The notes beneath the pieces are model-generated. The model was not told where the DNA came from. It searched no databases and was given only the letters and a program-made list of their open reading frames with translations. Both the position numbers and the translations under genes were made by a program. Of a DNA stretch of 64,000 nt, positions 33,827 to 45,944 are shown piece after piece (position 1 is the stretch's first letter; each line of letters starts with the position of its first letter). The stretch is from Knufia peltigerae (Eukaryota > Ascomycota > Eurotiomycetes > Chaetothyriales > Trichomeriaceae): positions 248,001 to 312,000 of the forward strand of contig JAPDRN010000003.1 in the NCBI GenBank assembly GCA_030247855.1. Reading direction: 5' to 3'.

Positions 33827-35137
33827 AACAGAATATCCCCCTTGACCTACCTCCGACTTGATCATTTGCAGGGTGTCGGAGGAGTTTTGAGCTCTAGGTC
33901 CACACCTTATGGCTGCCAGACGCGCACAAGCATTCACGACAGTTTGCACATTCAGCATCACTGTCACTCTAGCCCAGAAAATGGGTGCCACTTTTATCTC
34001 ATCGACCACCATGAACGATCACACTCATCAACCCCATCCACACCCTACCCTACCACCCGACTTGAGCTCCTACGACGAGCCCCCTTTTGAAAGTTTACGT
34101 GCGCCGAGACCCTGCGACACCACCACGGATCGAATCATCCGGCCTCCCCTTCCAGGACCGAGCCTCCGACGAGACGAGGAATCTCGGTCTGGCAACTTGA
34201 CACCCTGGTTACGCTTCCTGAAATGGCGAGAGGTGGCAGATCAGACTAGAAAGAGAGAAACAGAAAGTAAAGCGAAGGGGACAGAGAAGAAGAAAGAGAC
34301 CACTAGGTACCTATTCGTACTTGCCTTACCAGATGAGTTTACACAGAAGACTCGGAGAGCAGAGGACTGCGAGCGTGGGGTTTCATGTAAACATGTACCA
34401 GTACCTATGGTGAGATCAATACGTTTTATCCATCGCCGTCACCGTCGTGCCTGCCGCGTTTGTAAAGGTCAGGTCAGACACCTCGTGTGCTTCCTTTTTC
34501 TCACTTTTTTTTTTGTTTTTCGTGTAACCCGTACGGGTACCTGATCTAAGCAGGGCTGGCCATGACCTCCCTCTAATTTTGCTTGTTCGTCTCCTGCTCG
34601 AGAGTCGCGTTGGCATCTCAACTGTAAAAAGACACGTGTACTCCGTACCCGAACGGGTCCTCACCCGTAGTGATCTGACTCGAACCTACCTACTCCCTAC
34701 GGTCGACCTAGACGATACGGCATGTGCCAAAATTTATAAAATCGTTACGGAGTGGATTGGAGGCTCGTAGGCACACGGGGTACCTCTCGCCCTCAAGAAA
34801 TTTGCTAAACTGAATTCTCTTTCATACACATTGGGGCCCGAATGGTACAATCTCCATCAAGACGTGCAAGGCGTGTCTATCGTGTAACCGACAGGCCATG
34901 AAATCTCAAAGCAAAAACAATGAAAAAGGTCTCATTACTACATTCCATACAATCCAGTGTTGATTCCATTCCATACATCCCATCATGCCGTGCCTCGAAA
35001 CTCCGTCTGTACATTTAAAACCATGAAAAGCATCCAACAAAAGTGTATCGATTGCTCATTGGAAACGTGCCCTCTATGCACTTGATAATGCCGGCGCACC
35101 AACAATATTGATCACAATACAAAAGTCAAGACATCGT
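33827..35137. other. 1.3-kb intergenic with one doubtful ORF
   Basis: Convergent gap between the NAD carrier and RNR1. An ORF at 33909-34544 has a Pro/His-rich and then a Lys/Glu-rich stretch but no domain. I rate it more likely UTR than gene. TACTCCGTA occurs at 34639-34647. Confidence 0.4.
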
Positions 35138-38078
35138 CTAACCACTGCACATGATGCATGCCTCCTTATTCTCAATGGAACCTGTGATATATGTTAGTCT
35201 TGACCAACCCAAACAATGCATGATGAGAACTTACACTGTAGAACTTTTTGTGCATAGATATCCCCCTCACGTTCTTCCGAGTCACTCTCCTTGTCCTCAT
35301 CTTGAAGAGCCTTGGTGGCTTCTCTGTCTTCCAGACTCTCCTCGGTAATGGGTTTGCCGATGGGGTCGGTGGGCAAGACCTTGGGGCTAGGCTCACCACT
35401 GCTAGCACCGTCACTGAGACGGCTACGAGCTAGCTTGTTGACGAGCTGCTTCTCTTCCGTTGGGGGTGGTGTCGATGTAGGGGTCGGGATACCATTCAAC
35501 GATGTAGCTCCACCGTTAAAGTTCGAGTTGGAGTTCTTGGATGCATACATGGGTCGCACGCTGGAAGTTGTGTAGCTCTGTCCATAACCGAGCGAGGTCC
35601 GCTTCTTAGGAGCGCTTCGTTCCCGGGCAACATTGGTATCTGCAACCTTGAGCTGCTCTTGGTCCACAGTGAATTGAATGGGTTGAGTGGCAGCCATGGT
35701 TCGGAGATAGTACATGCCAGTCTTCAAACCCATCTTCCAGCCAGCAAAGTGCATAGATGTGATCTTGCCCATGGTCGGCTCCTTGAGATGGATGTTGAGA
35801 GATTGAGACTGATCGATGAAGGCACCACGGTCGGCAGCCATCTGCAAAACATTACGCTGGCTGATTTCCCAGACAGTCTTGTACAGAGCCTTCATATCAT
35901 CAGGGATGTTGGGAATGTTCTGAATTGAGCCACCATCGGCAATGATACGGTTCTTCATATTGTCAGACCAGAGGCCAAGGTCGACCAAGTCCTTCAACAG
36001 CCATGGGTTGACGACTTGGAATTCACCAGCCAATACACGTCGAGAATAGATGTTGGATGTGTATGGCTCAAAGCATTCGTTGTTACCCAAGATCTGGGAA
36101 GTCGATGCAGTAGGCATAGGAGCGACAAGAAGGGAGTTGCGGATACCGTGCTTAGCAATTTCTGCTTTCAGGCCATCCCAGTCCCAGAGGTCAGAAGGAG
36201 TGACATTCCACATGTCATATTGAAGGATGCCCTGTGAGACTGGGCTGCCCTCATAGGTTTCATAAGTGCCTTGTTCCTTGGCGAGCTCGCAAGATGCTGT
36301 CAATGCGGCGTGGTAGATGGTCTCAAAGATCTGGATGTTGAGCTGTCTGGCTTCTGGAGAGTCGAAAGGCAGACGTAGTGCCAGGAAAGCATCGGCAAGA
36401 CCTTGGACACCAAGACCGACAGGTCGATGTCTCATGTTGCTGTTCTTGGCCTCAACTACGGGGTAGTAGTTGACATCGATGATCTTGTTCAGGTTTCGAG
36501 TGACAACTTGGGTAACCTCATGGAGGCGGCCAAAGTCATATTCGCCACTCGCCTGGTCGACAAAGGTCGGCAGTGCCAGGGAGGCAAGATTGCAGACAGC
36601 CACCTCATCAGGCGAAGTGTACTCGACAATCTCCGTACACAAGTTTGAGCTTCGAATAGTGCCCAAGTTCTTCTGGTTGCTCTTCTCGTTGCATGCATCC
36701 TTGTACAAGATGTAGGGTGTGCCAGTCTCAGTCTGAGCCTCAAGGATAGCATACCACAGCTTCTGGGCTTTGATGGTTTGACGACCACGTCCTTCCCGCT
36801 CGTATTTCTCATAGAGAGCCTCGAATTTTTCACCATATACATCAGCAAGACCAGGCGCCTCGTGAGGGCAGAAGAGAGTCCAGTCCTGGTTCTTCTCAAC
36901 ACGCTTCATGAAAAGATCAGGAGTCCACAGCGCGTAGAAAAGGTCACGAGCACGGACTTCTTCTTTGCCGTGGTTCTTTCTCAAGTTCAAAAAGTCAAAG
37001 ACATCTGCATGCCATGGCTCGAGGTAGATGGCGAAGGCACCTGGACGCTTGTTGCCACCCTGGTCGACATAACGGGCAGTGTTGTTGAAGACTCTGAGCA
37101 TTGGGATGAGACCATTGGAGGTCCCATTGGTGCCGGCAATGTATGAGCCAGTAGCACGAATGCAGTGAGCATTGAGACCAATACCGCCAGCGGTCTTGGA
37201 GATCATAGCACAGGTCTTGAGTGTGTCATAGATACCTTCAATGCTGTCCTCCTTCATGTCAATTAAGAAGCATGAAGACAATTGAGGCTGAGGCGTTCCA
37301 GCATTGAACAGCGTAGGAGAGGCGTGAGTAAAGCACTTCTGAGACATGAGGTTGTAAGTCTCGATGGCCTTCTCAACGTCATCGCCATGAATACCGACAG
37401 ACACACGCATCAGCATGTGTTGTGGTCGTTCAGCAACTTGCTTGCCGATCTTGAGCAAATATGATCGTTCCAACGTCTTGAAGCCAAAGTATTGGTAGTT
37501 GAAGTCTCGGTCATATACAATGGCCGAGTTGAGCTCATCGGCGTGCTTCATGACACACTCGTATGTTTCTTTCGATATCATAGGAGACGGCTTTTGATTC
37601 TTGGGGTTGACATAGTGGTAGAGATCTGACACCACGGATGAGAACTGTTTCTTGGTCTGTTTGTGGAGGTTGGAGACAGCAATCCGCGCTGCTAGGATGG
37701 CATAGTCGGGATGTGTGACTGTCATGTACGCTGCGGTCTCTGCGGCCTGGATTCGAAATCAGCAAGGGCAACGGCGGGCTCAACGGCAGGGAGAAACTCA
37801 CCAGATTGTCCAGCTCAATGGTGGTGACACCTTGGTAGACACCAGAAATCACTTTCTGGGTGATAGCTGCTGCATCAACGTGTTCAGGATCAAGACCATA
37901 GCACAGTCTCGAGACACGTGCTGTGATCTTGTCGAACTGAACGCGTTCTTTGCGTCCATCTGGAAAACTCTGTCAGCGAGATGGTCTCACGTCGAGGAGA
38001 CTCTCGAGGCCACGTCTTGCGAGGCCACGAGGATCGTTCAAGGACTGAGAAGATCTTACCTCGTTTGAAGACGAACAT
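35138..38078 (-). CDS. RNR1: Ribonucleotide reductase large subunit
   Basis: Four exons, 38078-38060, 37959-37802, 37746-35235 and 35181-35138, give 910 residues. The protein reduces ribonucleoside diphosphates in the cytosol with the R2 subunit. The N-terminal ATP cone begins DGRKERVQFDKITARVSRL. The active site has LSSCFLI (first redox Cys), SNLCTEI (Asn, thiyl-radical Cys, Glu) and VAVCNLAS (second redox Cys). A Ser/Pro/Asn-rich and acidic linker of about 100 residues follows the barrel. The last 14 codons, on a separate 44-bp exon, carry the CIMC redox pair that re-reduces the active site. Three ACGCG cores lie upstream. Confidence 0.95.
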
Positions 38079-39046
38079 GATTGTAATTTAGGGCGGTATC
38101 TTGCAATGCAGTTCAGTCAAGGGAGAAAGGTGGTGATGAAGGAAGAGCAAGGAGGAACAACACGGTCGAGGACGGCCTTTCCTCTTTATGTGTCTATCTG
38201 TGCTCTTGCTAACGACTTGTCGCTGTAGAAACGCAGGCAGCAGGAAGCGAAAGTGGTGTAGATGAGAAGAAACAAAGCATAGAGAACGGTTTGCAAAACA
38301 GTTATATGCAGGAACGCGCCTCTCGAGACCCATTTAGTAGCGCGTTCTCGCGTTTTTAATGAGCAAAGACTTGGCCCCTCAATGTCACCAATATCGCCAC
38401 TGCGTCATTCCCCAGCTTTTTAATCATACCATCGTGTCTGACAGAATCCTCCTCCCCTAATTTGGTTGTGATTCTACTCCGTACAGAGCCTTTGCGTTGG
38501 AATTGTTTTGGTCTGACACGAACCACATCCGTCAGCAATTCCGGCTCCCTTTTCGTGCCTGGCCCATTCACAACATGCCTCATGCCATCTACCAGCCTCC
38601 ATCGGCGTTCGAGACTACATGTAAAATGCCATCTTCAACAATGCTGGACGTGAACTGGATTCTGTCAAACAGACAGGTTAAATAAAGGGTCCCGAAATTA
38701 GGGATTTACACTGGCGTCCTCCGATCTCGGTGACAACCTGGACAGCACCGACCACACGCGCCTCAACCCATCCACCATAAACATGGCTGACAAATGCAGA
38801 GAACACACCAAAGGTACCCTTGAGGAGCAAGATGGATTGACTGTTCATCTAACGACATATAGCGAATATACACAGCACATTGCCAACGCCAACACCTTCG
38901 CTCGGCTTGAGACACACCAACCCACACCCAGTCCTAGAATATCAGATAACCCTCCCAACCCTGGTCTCTATACTGAAAGAGCACAAGAATAAGTTAAGTA
39001 CAAGAATACAATCTGCAATCGTGGTCCAATGGCACCCGCTGGTCAC
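38079..39046. other. RNR1 promoter and spacer
   Basis: Contains the MCB-like cluster and one TACTCCGTA (38475-38483). No gene was seen. Confidence 0.45.
38314..38353. promoter_or_regulatory. MCB-like ACGCG cluster before RNR1
   Basis: ACGCG cores at 38314-38318 (plus), 38341-38345 and 38349-38353 (minus) lie 236-275 bp upstream of the RNR1 start. MBF binds ACGCGT-type elements and drives RNR1 at G1/S in yeasts. The core match is seen; the function is inferred. Confidence 0.45.
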
Positions 39047-42000
39047 TCAGTGCTCCCTCTCTTTCCCTTTCGTTTGAGTCGTGGGGTCGTCAGGTTCATA
39101 ATCTTCATCATCCCCTTCCCGAACGCTGCTCATCCTTTTGACATGTTCCCTCTCCTTGTCTTCTTCATGGTCGGCTTCGCTTCTGTTGCTGCTTAACAGA
39201 CTCAGTGCATCGGCATTGACGACACGCAGCTTCTCCTTGGGCACTGTGAACATAACCTGGACTACTCTTTTCTGCACGGCAGTTTCGACGTCCCAGTCAT
39301 CGTCATCGTCGTCCAATTCCTGGTTATTGTCGCCGATAGCTAGTCTCGGCACGGGTTTCCTTTGCACCGAGGATGGTCCAGCTTCACCTCGATCCGGCAG
39401 GTCTTCGTCCCAGTCCTTCGCTCCACGTTTGCCCTGCCAGAACGACGATGCTCCTGCACTTAAAGTCCTGCTCGGAGCGACGTCTCTCATCTCAGCTCGC
39501 TTTGTCGGGCTTGATTGTGTACTGCGGTCTTCCAGCGCGCCGACCCGCTCCTGGACATCGACGTTGCCGGTGCCTGTAAAAACACGTCGCATACTACCCA
39601 GCAGGTTCATGGCTTTGCGAGTCGTGCCAGAAAGACTGCCTGCTCTCGCATATCTGTCTGCTAGAGTGTTCTCAGGCAATGTCTTGTATGATCGATTGAC
39701 TTGAGGCTGACCACGTGTCTTGAGCAGGCCCTGGTTCTCACCTACCGTAACAGGGCCCCAAGGATTGCCGCGAGCAAATGCGTATCTGTCGGCATTATCG
39801 CTGGCATTTGGACGCCCCGCCGAATCAGTGTTCAAAGACACACTCCGGTTTGATGGCGCTCGAGCAAGACCCCCGTTGTTCAGGGATTCGTTCTGAGCTG
39901 TGCGGCCGCCGCCAAATCTACTCATCGCAGCTGCAGCCCCTGCAAACAGCGCATAGCCCGCACTAACACTTCTTTGAGAGACATTCCGCGATATCGTGCC
40001 AGCCATGGACCTTTGAAGCGAAGAACTGGTGAATGCGCTACTGTCAGACAAATTGCTTCCTGTACGGTCTGACTTTTCTGGTGAACCTCGCCCTGAGTGG
40101 TCTCCAGCAGTGGTTGGTGGACGAAATTGGGAGAGGTTCGAATGTGTTCGACTGTGCGCCTGACTAGTGTTTCTCGAGACGCTGAATGACTCTGCTGCAG
40201 ATTGCCAATCCTCCACCCAGCCTTCGACTTCTTTCCTTCGTTGTGCTGCCGGATCTTCAACAGCGGTCACAGGGTCCTTGAACGGATTGCTTTGGATGGA
40301 ATTGCGATCTAAGTCGCCCTGAAGACCCTTCGCGCGCCTGGAAAAGCCGCTTTGGCTGCCCTCGTCCTCCTCGTCAATCCGGAAAACGGGACCTGGTACC
40401 CCGGTAGGTGGGTGTTGATTGAAGGGTCCAAATCCCAGGGGTGCTCTATTGCTGAGACTTCTCCTCAACCCTCGAGTAGGACTGGGGACCTCCATCAGTA
40501 CCCCAGTACGCTCTGCAAGCTTCGAATAATTGCCGTCTTCATCAGAGGGCATTTGCAGTTTCCCAGCATCTCCCGGAGCAGTGACTGGAGCCCAGGGGTA
40601 AGGGTTGCCGGAACTTTCAATGTGCTTTTCCTGCATAGCGCCCCAGCTGGCAGAACGAAAACTGGGAGCATCCCTGTCAGTATGATGTGGTGGGGTGGGT
40701 GATTGAAAGCGACTGCCCAAGGCCTGTTCGCGCAACTCCTTCTCCCTTATGGCTCGCTTCTGTTGCAGTTTGCGCGAGTACAGAAGCCAGACAATTGCCA
40801 CACCGGCGGCTGCTGCTATTCCTAGACCAAGTCCAGCGCCCAAGCCGGCCTTTTCTGCAGGTCGCAAACCCCCCGATGATGAATTTGAGCTCGCAGCGGC
40901 AGTTGGCGACCCAGATGGGTAAGGGTTTGTGTATGTACTCGTCCAAGACATTGTGGTGGTGTTGAGAAACAACATGTCTCCAACTGTTCCGTCTCTTTTG
41001 CGTGTGCCTGACTTGCCAATGGGAAACCCCCCGGAGATCACCATGACGTCTCCTGGTAGCAGAGCAGCACCATGACCGTAGACCCCTGATCCGGCAGAGA
41101 AAGGGTTAGAAGATGCAGACGGTGCCGTCCATCTCCAGGCGCCTCCACCACCGTAGCCTTGTCCGACTTCCAGTACGACCAACTGCGGTTGTGCAGGGGT
41201 CGATATGTCTCCTACCCAACCTCCAACCACAATAATCCTCGACCCGTCCGGTGTCAGTATGGCAGTATGTCCAGATCGAGGTTCGACTGTGGTCCCGTCC
41301 GTAGGCTGGGCAGCGCCGACAAATGCCCAAGACTCTTGTGGTAGAGAAAATATAGCCAGTTGAGACATGTTGATGAATGCAGTTTGGGTGTGGCCACCGA
41401 GCAGGACAACATTCTGTTGTTGGGAGACACTTGTTTCAGACGTGTTCGAGAAGATCGGGGTCAGTGGTGTTATCGTGAGCCCAGCTTCGGCGATAGGCGG
41501 CGCTCTTGCCCCAGTCAGAGACAGTTGATATGGTGAACTGCTCGAAGACTCTGAGCTCGGAGCCAGTGTCAACATGGTGTTCGAGTATGTGGCATCTGAA
41601 ACCCAGTCTGCGGTATTGGGGGTGGAAGTGTCGGGACACATCCCTCCGAAGACGTACACCGACACATCGTCACTGGAATCCGTAGGAGAGAAGGAAAATC
41701 CCGCCGATAGGTATCTGGGCCGTAAGGATGCATCGCTTGTAGAAAGCGGGAACTGTGTCCAGGTACTATTCTTGCCGTCGCCTTTTGTTCCAAGCCTCCA
41801 CAGTCCAATCTCTTTCGTACTATTGTTGCAATCGCCTGCCAATACTGTGATGCCTTCGTCATCAGGTATTGCTATGAATGCTTCTGGAGTCGTCTCGGAC
41901 AGGAACGGCAGGGTTTCCGAGAGTCGATCCTTCGTCGATGTCGAGTTGAAGCCATGAGAGATGTCTAGCGAGTACAGTGAGAACTGGGAGGACGACGGCA

Positions 42001-42133
42001 GCGGTGAAAATATGTATGCGATCTCGCCATTCTCGGTTGGTATGATACGTGTCGGGTTGTAGGGAAGTTGCGCAGACACAGGTGTAACGAAGGCCAAAAG
42101 ACCAGCGTGGAACAGGGCGTGTGGGAGTAACAT
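39047..42133 (-). CDS. Kelch-repeat single-pass membrane protein
   Basis: 1028 residues, single exon. A signal peptide (about 1-21) precedes an extracellular beta-propeller-like region with kelch hallmarks: VYVFGG, VVLLGG, IIVVGGW and VMVISGG, each followed by the usual W or aromatic residue, and many N-glycosylation sequons. A Gly/Ala-rich transmembrane helix lies near residues 429-452, followed by a basic stop-transfer stretch. The 570-residue cytoplasmic tail is Ser/Pro-rich and disordered, with several RSxS-like sites, and ends in a highly charged segment. This layout suggests a cell-surface sensor or adhesion protein, but no ligand or pathway can be read from the sequence. Confidence 0.8.
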   Translation of the reverse strand: MLLPHALFHAGLLAFVTPVSAQLPYNPTRIIPTENGEIAYIFSPLPSSSQFSLYSLDISHGFNSTSTKDRLSETLPFLSETTPEAFIAIPDDEGITVLAGDCNNSTKEIGLWRLGTKGDGKNSTWTQFPLSTSDASLRPRYLSAGFSFSPTDSSDDVSVYVFGGMCPDTSTPNTADWVSDATYSNTMLTLAPSSESSSSSPYQLSLTGARAPPIAEAGLTITPLTPIFSNTSETSVSQQQNVVLLGGHTQTAFINMSQLAIFSLPQESWAFVGAAQPTDGTTVEPRSGHTAILTPDGSRIIVVGGWVGDISTPAQPQLVVLEVGQGYGGGGAWRWTAPSASSNPFSAGSGVYGHGAALLPGDVMVISGGFPIGKSGTRKRDGTVGDMLFLNTTTMSWTSTYTNPYPSGSPTAAASSNSSSGGLRPAEKAGLGAGLGLGIAAAAGVAIVWLLYSRKLQQKRAIREKELREQALGSRFQSPTPPHHTDRDAPSFRSASWGAMQEKHIESSGNPYPWAPVTAPGDAGKLQMPSDEDGNYSKLAERTGVLMEVPSPTRGLRRSLSNRAPLGFGPFNQHPPTGVPGPVFRIDEEDEGSQSGFSRRAKGLQGDLDRNSIQSNPFKDPVTAVEDPAAQRRKEVEGWVEDWQSAAESFSVSRNTSQAHSRTHSNLSQFRPPTTAGDHSGRGSPEKSDRTGSNLSDSSAFTSSSLQRSMAGTISRNVSQRSVSAGYALFAGAAAAMSRFGGGRTAQNESLNNGGLARAPSNRSVSLNTDSAGRPNASDNADRYAFARGNPWGPVTVGENQGLLKTRGQPQVNRSYKTLPENTLADRYARAGSLSGTTRKAMNLLGSMRRVFTGTGNVDVQERVGALEDRSTQSSPTKRAEMRDVAPSRTLSAGASSFWQGKRGAKDWDEDLPDRGEAGPSSVQRKPVPRLAIGDNNQELDDDDDDWDVETAVQKRVVQVMFTVPKEKLRVVNADALSLLSSNRSEADHEEDKEREHVKRMSSVREGDDEDYEPDDPTTQTKGKEREH

Positions 42134-42864
42134 ATCTCAGCGATTGTCTTCAAGTCATTGTCGGGCTGGTTCGGTACTTGCGACGTTGAGCAAACCCATC
42201 TGCGGCCGAACGGTCGAAGGAGAGGATGGTCGGGCTGCTGTTGTCAAAAGAGGTGGGAGTCGAGTTCCCCTCTGGTTCTGCGACAAGATTTCGACAGAGA
42301 CTACACAGTCTGGAGGCTGGAATGCGTGATCTTTGTCGCGGGGCAAATCAGCTGTATGTGGCACAAGGGTCGTAAACAGATGCGGATAAGTCGCCAGCCA
42401 CGCTGACCACAAGTTTTGATCAAGGGTTCCTGGGCGACCAGCGGTTGTGCAGGGTTTACGGCAGTCATCAAACGCGCCCAATCGGCATGGAGTTTGTGCA
42501 ATGGATGTGGCACCTCTGTAGTAGCTAGAGGTTTGGCCGCATGAACAGCGAGATCAAGGATGTTTTGATTTGGTGTGTTGTCACGACAACGGCGTGAGAT
42601 TTAGATAGCTGAGTCGCGCCAAGTCAAACTTGTAGAGCATTCTATGCGACCTTTATCACGACCATTGCTGTAAAACACTATTATTGCGCAATCAGACCTA
42701 TTGCTAGTTTACAGTAGAGCCGGACGGCGTGCTTCTCAGCGCTCTACGTTTGGTGCTAAAGTCACATAGTCTAGGGGGACCATAACCCTGTCTACGTACA
42801 ATACATTAAGAGTCCAGACCCAATCACGTGAACAGCGTGCCAACAGTGCATTGGCGCAGCAATA
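42134..42864. other. Intergenic, kelch gene promoter
   Basis: No gene seen between the kelch start and the chorismate synthase stop. Confidence 0.4.
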
Positions 42865-44179
42865 TCAGTTCATGCCATTGCTTGACGCGGCCTTTAGATG
42901 CTCGCCGATCTTCTTGATGTCCGCAGCAGTGCCTGTCTCTTTGGCGGGTAGAGTTGTTTTCAAAGGCGGCAAAACACTCCTGGCACCCTCCCTGGCCACT
43001 TGAGACAGGAGGGCATCCATGACGACCAAGGCCGACATAGCCTCGACGATTGGCACAGCTCTAGGTACGACACAGGGATCATGTCGGCCTTTTGCCTCTA
43101 GAAGGCCATCTTCACCACCAAATGTGGCGGTTTGCTGTGCTTGCCCGATCGTCGCAGGAGGCTTGAAGGCTACTCTGAAATAGATGGGCTGTCCGTTCGT
43201 AATGCCGCCCTGGATTCCCCCGGAATTGTTCGTTTTGGTGACTAATTTCCTCTTTCCGCTTTCATCAGGCTCTGCGGCCATGAAAGGGTCGTTATGGATC
43301 GAACCTGGTACTTCACAGCCGCCAAATCCAGAACCTATCTCGAAGCCTTTGGTAGCTGGGATACTCAGCATAGCTTTGGCAAGTTCTGCTTCGAGCTTGT
43401 CAAAGCAGGGTTCTCCTAGCCCAATCGGGCAATTTCGGATCACACAGGTCACTGTCCCTCCGATGCTGTCACTGGCGTCGCGAAATTTCTCGATCACCTT
43501 CGTCATGCGCTCCATGGCGCCTGCATCGGGACATCGGACAGGAATGAAAGAATCGACTTCTTTTCTCGTGATCTTTGAGATCAGAGACAGGAATTCTGGG
43601 TTGGTCGAAGGTGATGGATGGTTGACTGTGGGAGGGAAGAGGTGTTCGGATCCCACAGACGTAACGAAGGCCACAATCTCAACCCCATGAGCCAGAGACA
43701 AGTATTTCTCTGCGATGGCACCGGCCGCCACTCTGCCTGCGTGGGTTTAGCATGTGATATGTCAAAGGAGCCGAAGTCGTACCTATCGTTTCGCGGGCAC
43801 TGCTTCTGCCTCCGCCACTGCTCGCCTTGACACCGTATTTTTCCAGGTAAGTAAAGTCAGCATGGCTCGGTCGAGGGTAGAGGTCCATTGTCTTTCCACC
43901 ATAATCCTTTGGTCTTTGGTCTTCATTCCGTACGATCAAACCGATGGGCGTCCCAAGCGTGACGCCGAACTCGGTCCCAGACTGAATTTCGACTCGATCT
44001 TTCTCGTTCCTCGGCGTAGTCAGTGCAGATTGGCCAGGCCTCCGCCTGGTCATTTGTGGTTGAATATCAGCCTCTGTCAGTTGCATTCCAGGTGGACAGC
44101 CATCCACAATACATCCGACCGAACGGCAATGTGATTCGCCATAGGTGGTGACCCGAAAATGTCTGCCAAAGGTAGACAT
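42865..44179 (-). CDS. ARO2: Chorismate synthase
   Basis: Exons 44179-43783 and 43736-42865 join to 422 residues. It converts EPSP to chorismate, the last step of the shikimate route. Family signatures are all present: GESHCRSVGCIVDG near the start, [20 protein letters not shown] across the intron, NSGGIQGGITNGQPI, and RHDPCVVPRAVPIVEAM near the end. The single intron splits the GRV codon. The start MSTFGRHF is fixed by homology. In-frame codons further upstream have no ATG. Confidence 0.95.
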
Positions 44180-44733
44180 TTTTGAACAAGTGAAGGACAA
44201 CCTCCACAGCTCTCCAAGTTCCTCAAACGATGGGTCAGCAGATTACAATCGTCCTCGAAGTCGTCGAATAGTCAACTGATCATTAAATCTAGAATTCCTA
44301 GTTCACTGTATTGAGGTCAAGGAAGTGGAGGAAGTTTTCTCATGTATGAGTCGTCAAGCACCCACTATGCCGAAGAAATCCCAGAAAGGAAGCTAGAGCG
44401 AGGACAAGGCTTCGCCAAGATGGTCACATGATCAGTCTCCTGACACTACTTCTGACCATACGAGGATCCGTACACAATACTCACTTCTACATGATGAGTG
44501 GGCAATTTGTTCGGCTGTATGCTTTCTGACGAGGCTGCTGTTTTAGCTATTCTGTTAGTCTCTCAGCTGCTGCAAAGCTCTTCTGCAAGAGCGGCGGGTT
44601 GCAAGAGATTGCAAGAGAAGACTGGGCAGACTACGGGTCGAGAGGTCTCGGGAACCTCTCTTACAAAACGTTTATGTCGTAGAATAGGATCATATTGCGA
44701 GACATGACAATGTTGTGTCGCTCTTTCATGCCC
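44180..44733. other. Intergenic, chorismate synthase promoter
   Basis: No gene was seen. No perfect TGASTCA element was found here. Confidence 0.4.
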
Positions 44734-45944
44734 TCAAAGCGAGGCTTTCAACGGGCTCTGCTGACCCTTGGCCACCAAGTTCGCTACCTCCTTTGCAACT
44801 CCCCAAGACAATTCATAACCCTGGTGTGCGTCAACATACATAACAGGAACGATATAGTGAGATGGCCTGGGGGACAACATGGACTTACCGAACCACCCGC
44901 TCCATAAGCATGGACAAGTTGCAAAGTTCTCTTTCCCTTCCCTTCCTCAGTCTTTACCTCCATCATCTCCGTGCACAACCTCAACCCTCCTCTTCTCGTT
45001 GGCCTCCGGCCCACGATGTCTCTGATGACTTCAAACCCGCCGTCTACCACGATGGACGGATACATCACCGCGGCACGCTCCAGCAGCGTCCTCCGCACAT
45101 CCTCGTTCGCGCCTGAGGACCAATCCCCCGGATTCTTCGTGCCTCCAATCACAGTTCCACCCTCCAATGGCCTCGGGATTATGAACGTCCAGCTTCCGTC
45201 CTTGTTCTGCTGGGTAATCGTCCTGTCGCAAGCGTTCTTGACAAGACACGTCTGGCCCTTGGTCGGGAAACATTCAGGATCTCCGAAGCCGACGCCGGAG
45301 CAGTTGACGACGACTTCACTCTTCGGCGCGATATGCGGCACCTCCTGTAAACTGACCAATCTCATGCGCAACGTCTTGCCACCTCGGTGAATGAATCGTC
45401 TCATCAAGAACGCGCAGTAGACAGGGGAGTTCAGACTCCACGCTTGATACGTGCAGCCCCATTGCACCCCACTAGGTAGTTCCGACTTGTGGAGGACTCG
45501 GAATCCATCCGTGTCGCCGTAGCCTCCCTGTAGACCTACGTAGCTCCCGGGAGGATCCTCGAAGTATTCGCGCCCTTCCATGAACCTGATTCCGGCTTCT
45601 GGGTGCGTCGAAGCTTGGGTGCGGAGCACAGCGTTTGTCACCGTCATGAGTTTCTGAGCACGAATATCGGCTGCCGTCAGGGCTGGAATGGGTCGGTAGT
45701 GTGCTCCGGCCCAGGGCGAAGCATAGTTGATCGACTCATCACCGGGGAATTCCGAGGCGATGATCAAGACTGGCTGCTTGATATGTTCTTGGAGTGTCAA
45801 TGCAGCCGTGAGACCAAGTATACCGGCGCTGGGATGTGTCAGTACGTAGAACAAATAGTGAGTGGCGATGCGGAGTAGTTGAGGTGTTGACAAGAAAAGT
45901 CACCAGACTCACCCTACGACCACAATTTTACAATTCTCAGCCAT
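44734..45944 (-). CDS. D-amino acid oxidase
   Basis: Exons 45944-45913, 45828-44889 and 44820-44734 join to 352 residues, the usual DAO length. The FAD-binding VVVGAGILGLTAALTL is split by intron 1. PWAGAHYRP, VNCSGVG and the C-terminal HAYGAGGSGYELSWG (split by intron 2) are DAO/D-aspartate oxidase signatures. The Arg-rich RDIVGRRPTRRGG should hold the carboxylate-binding Arg. It oxidises D-amino acids to keto acids and H2O2. The protein ends in Ala-Ser-Leu rather than a standard PTS1, so peroxisomal import is not assured. D-aspartate versus neutral specificity cannot be decided. Confidence 0.9.

Noticed and set aside
33909..34544. 211-codon plus-strand ORF after the NAD carrier
   Set aside because: Low complexity, no recognisable domain; it may be UTR. 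Kept only as a remark on the intergenic stretch.
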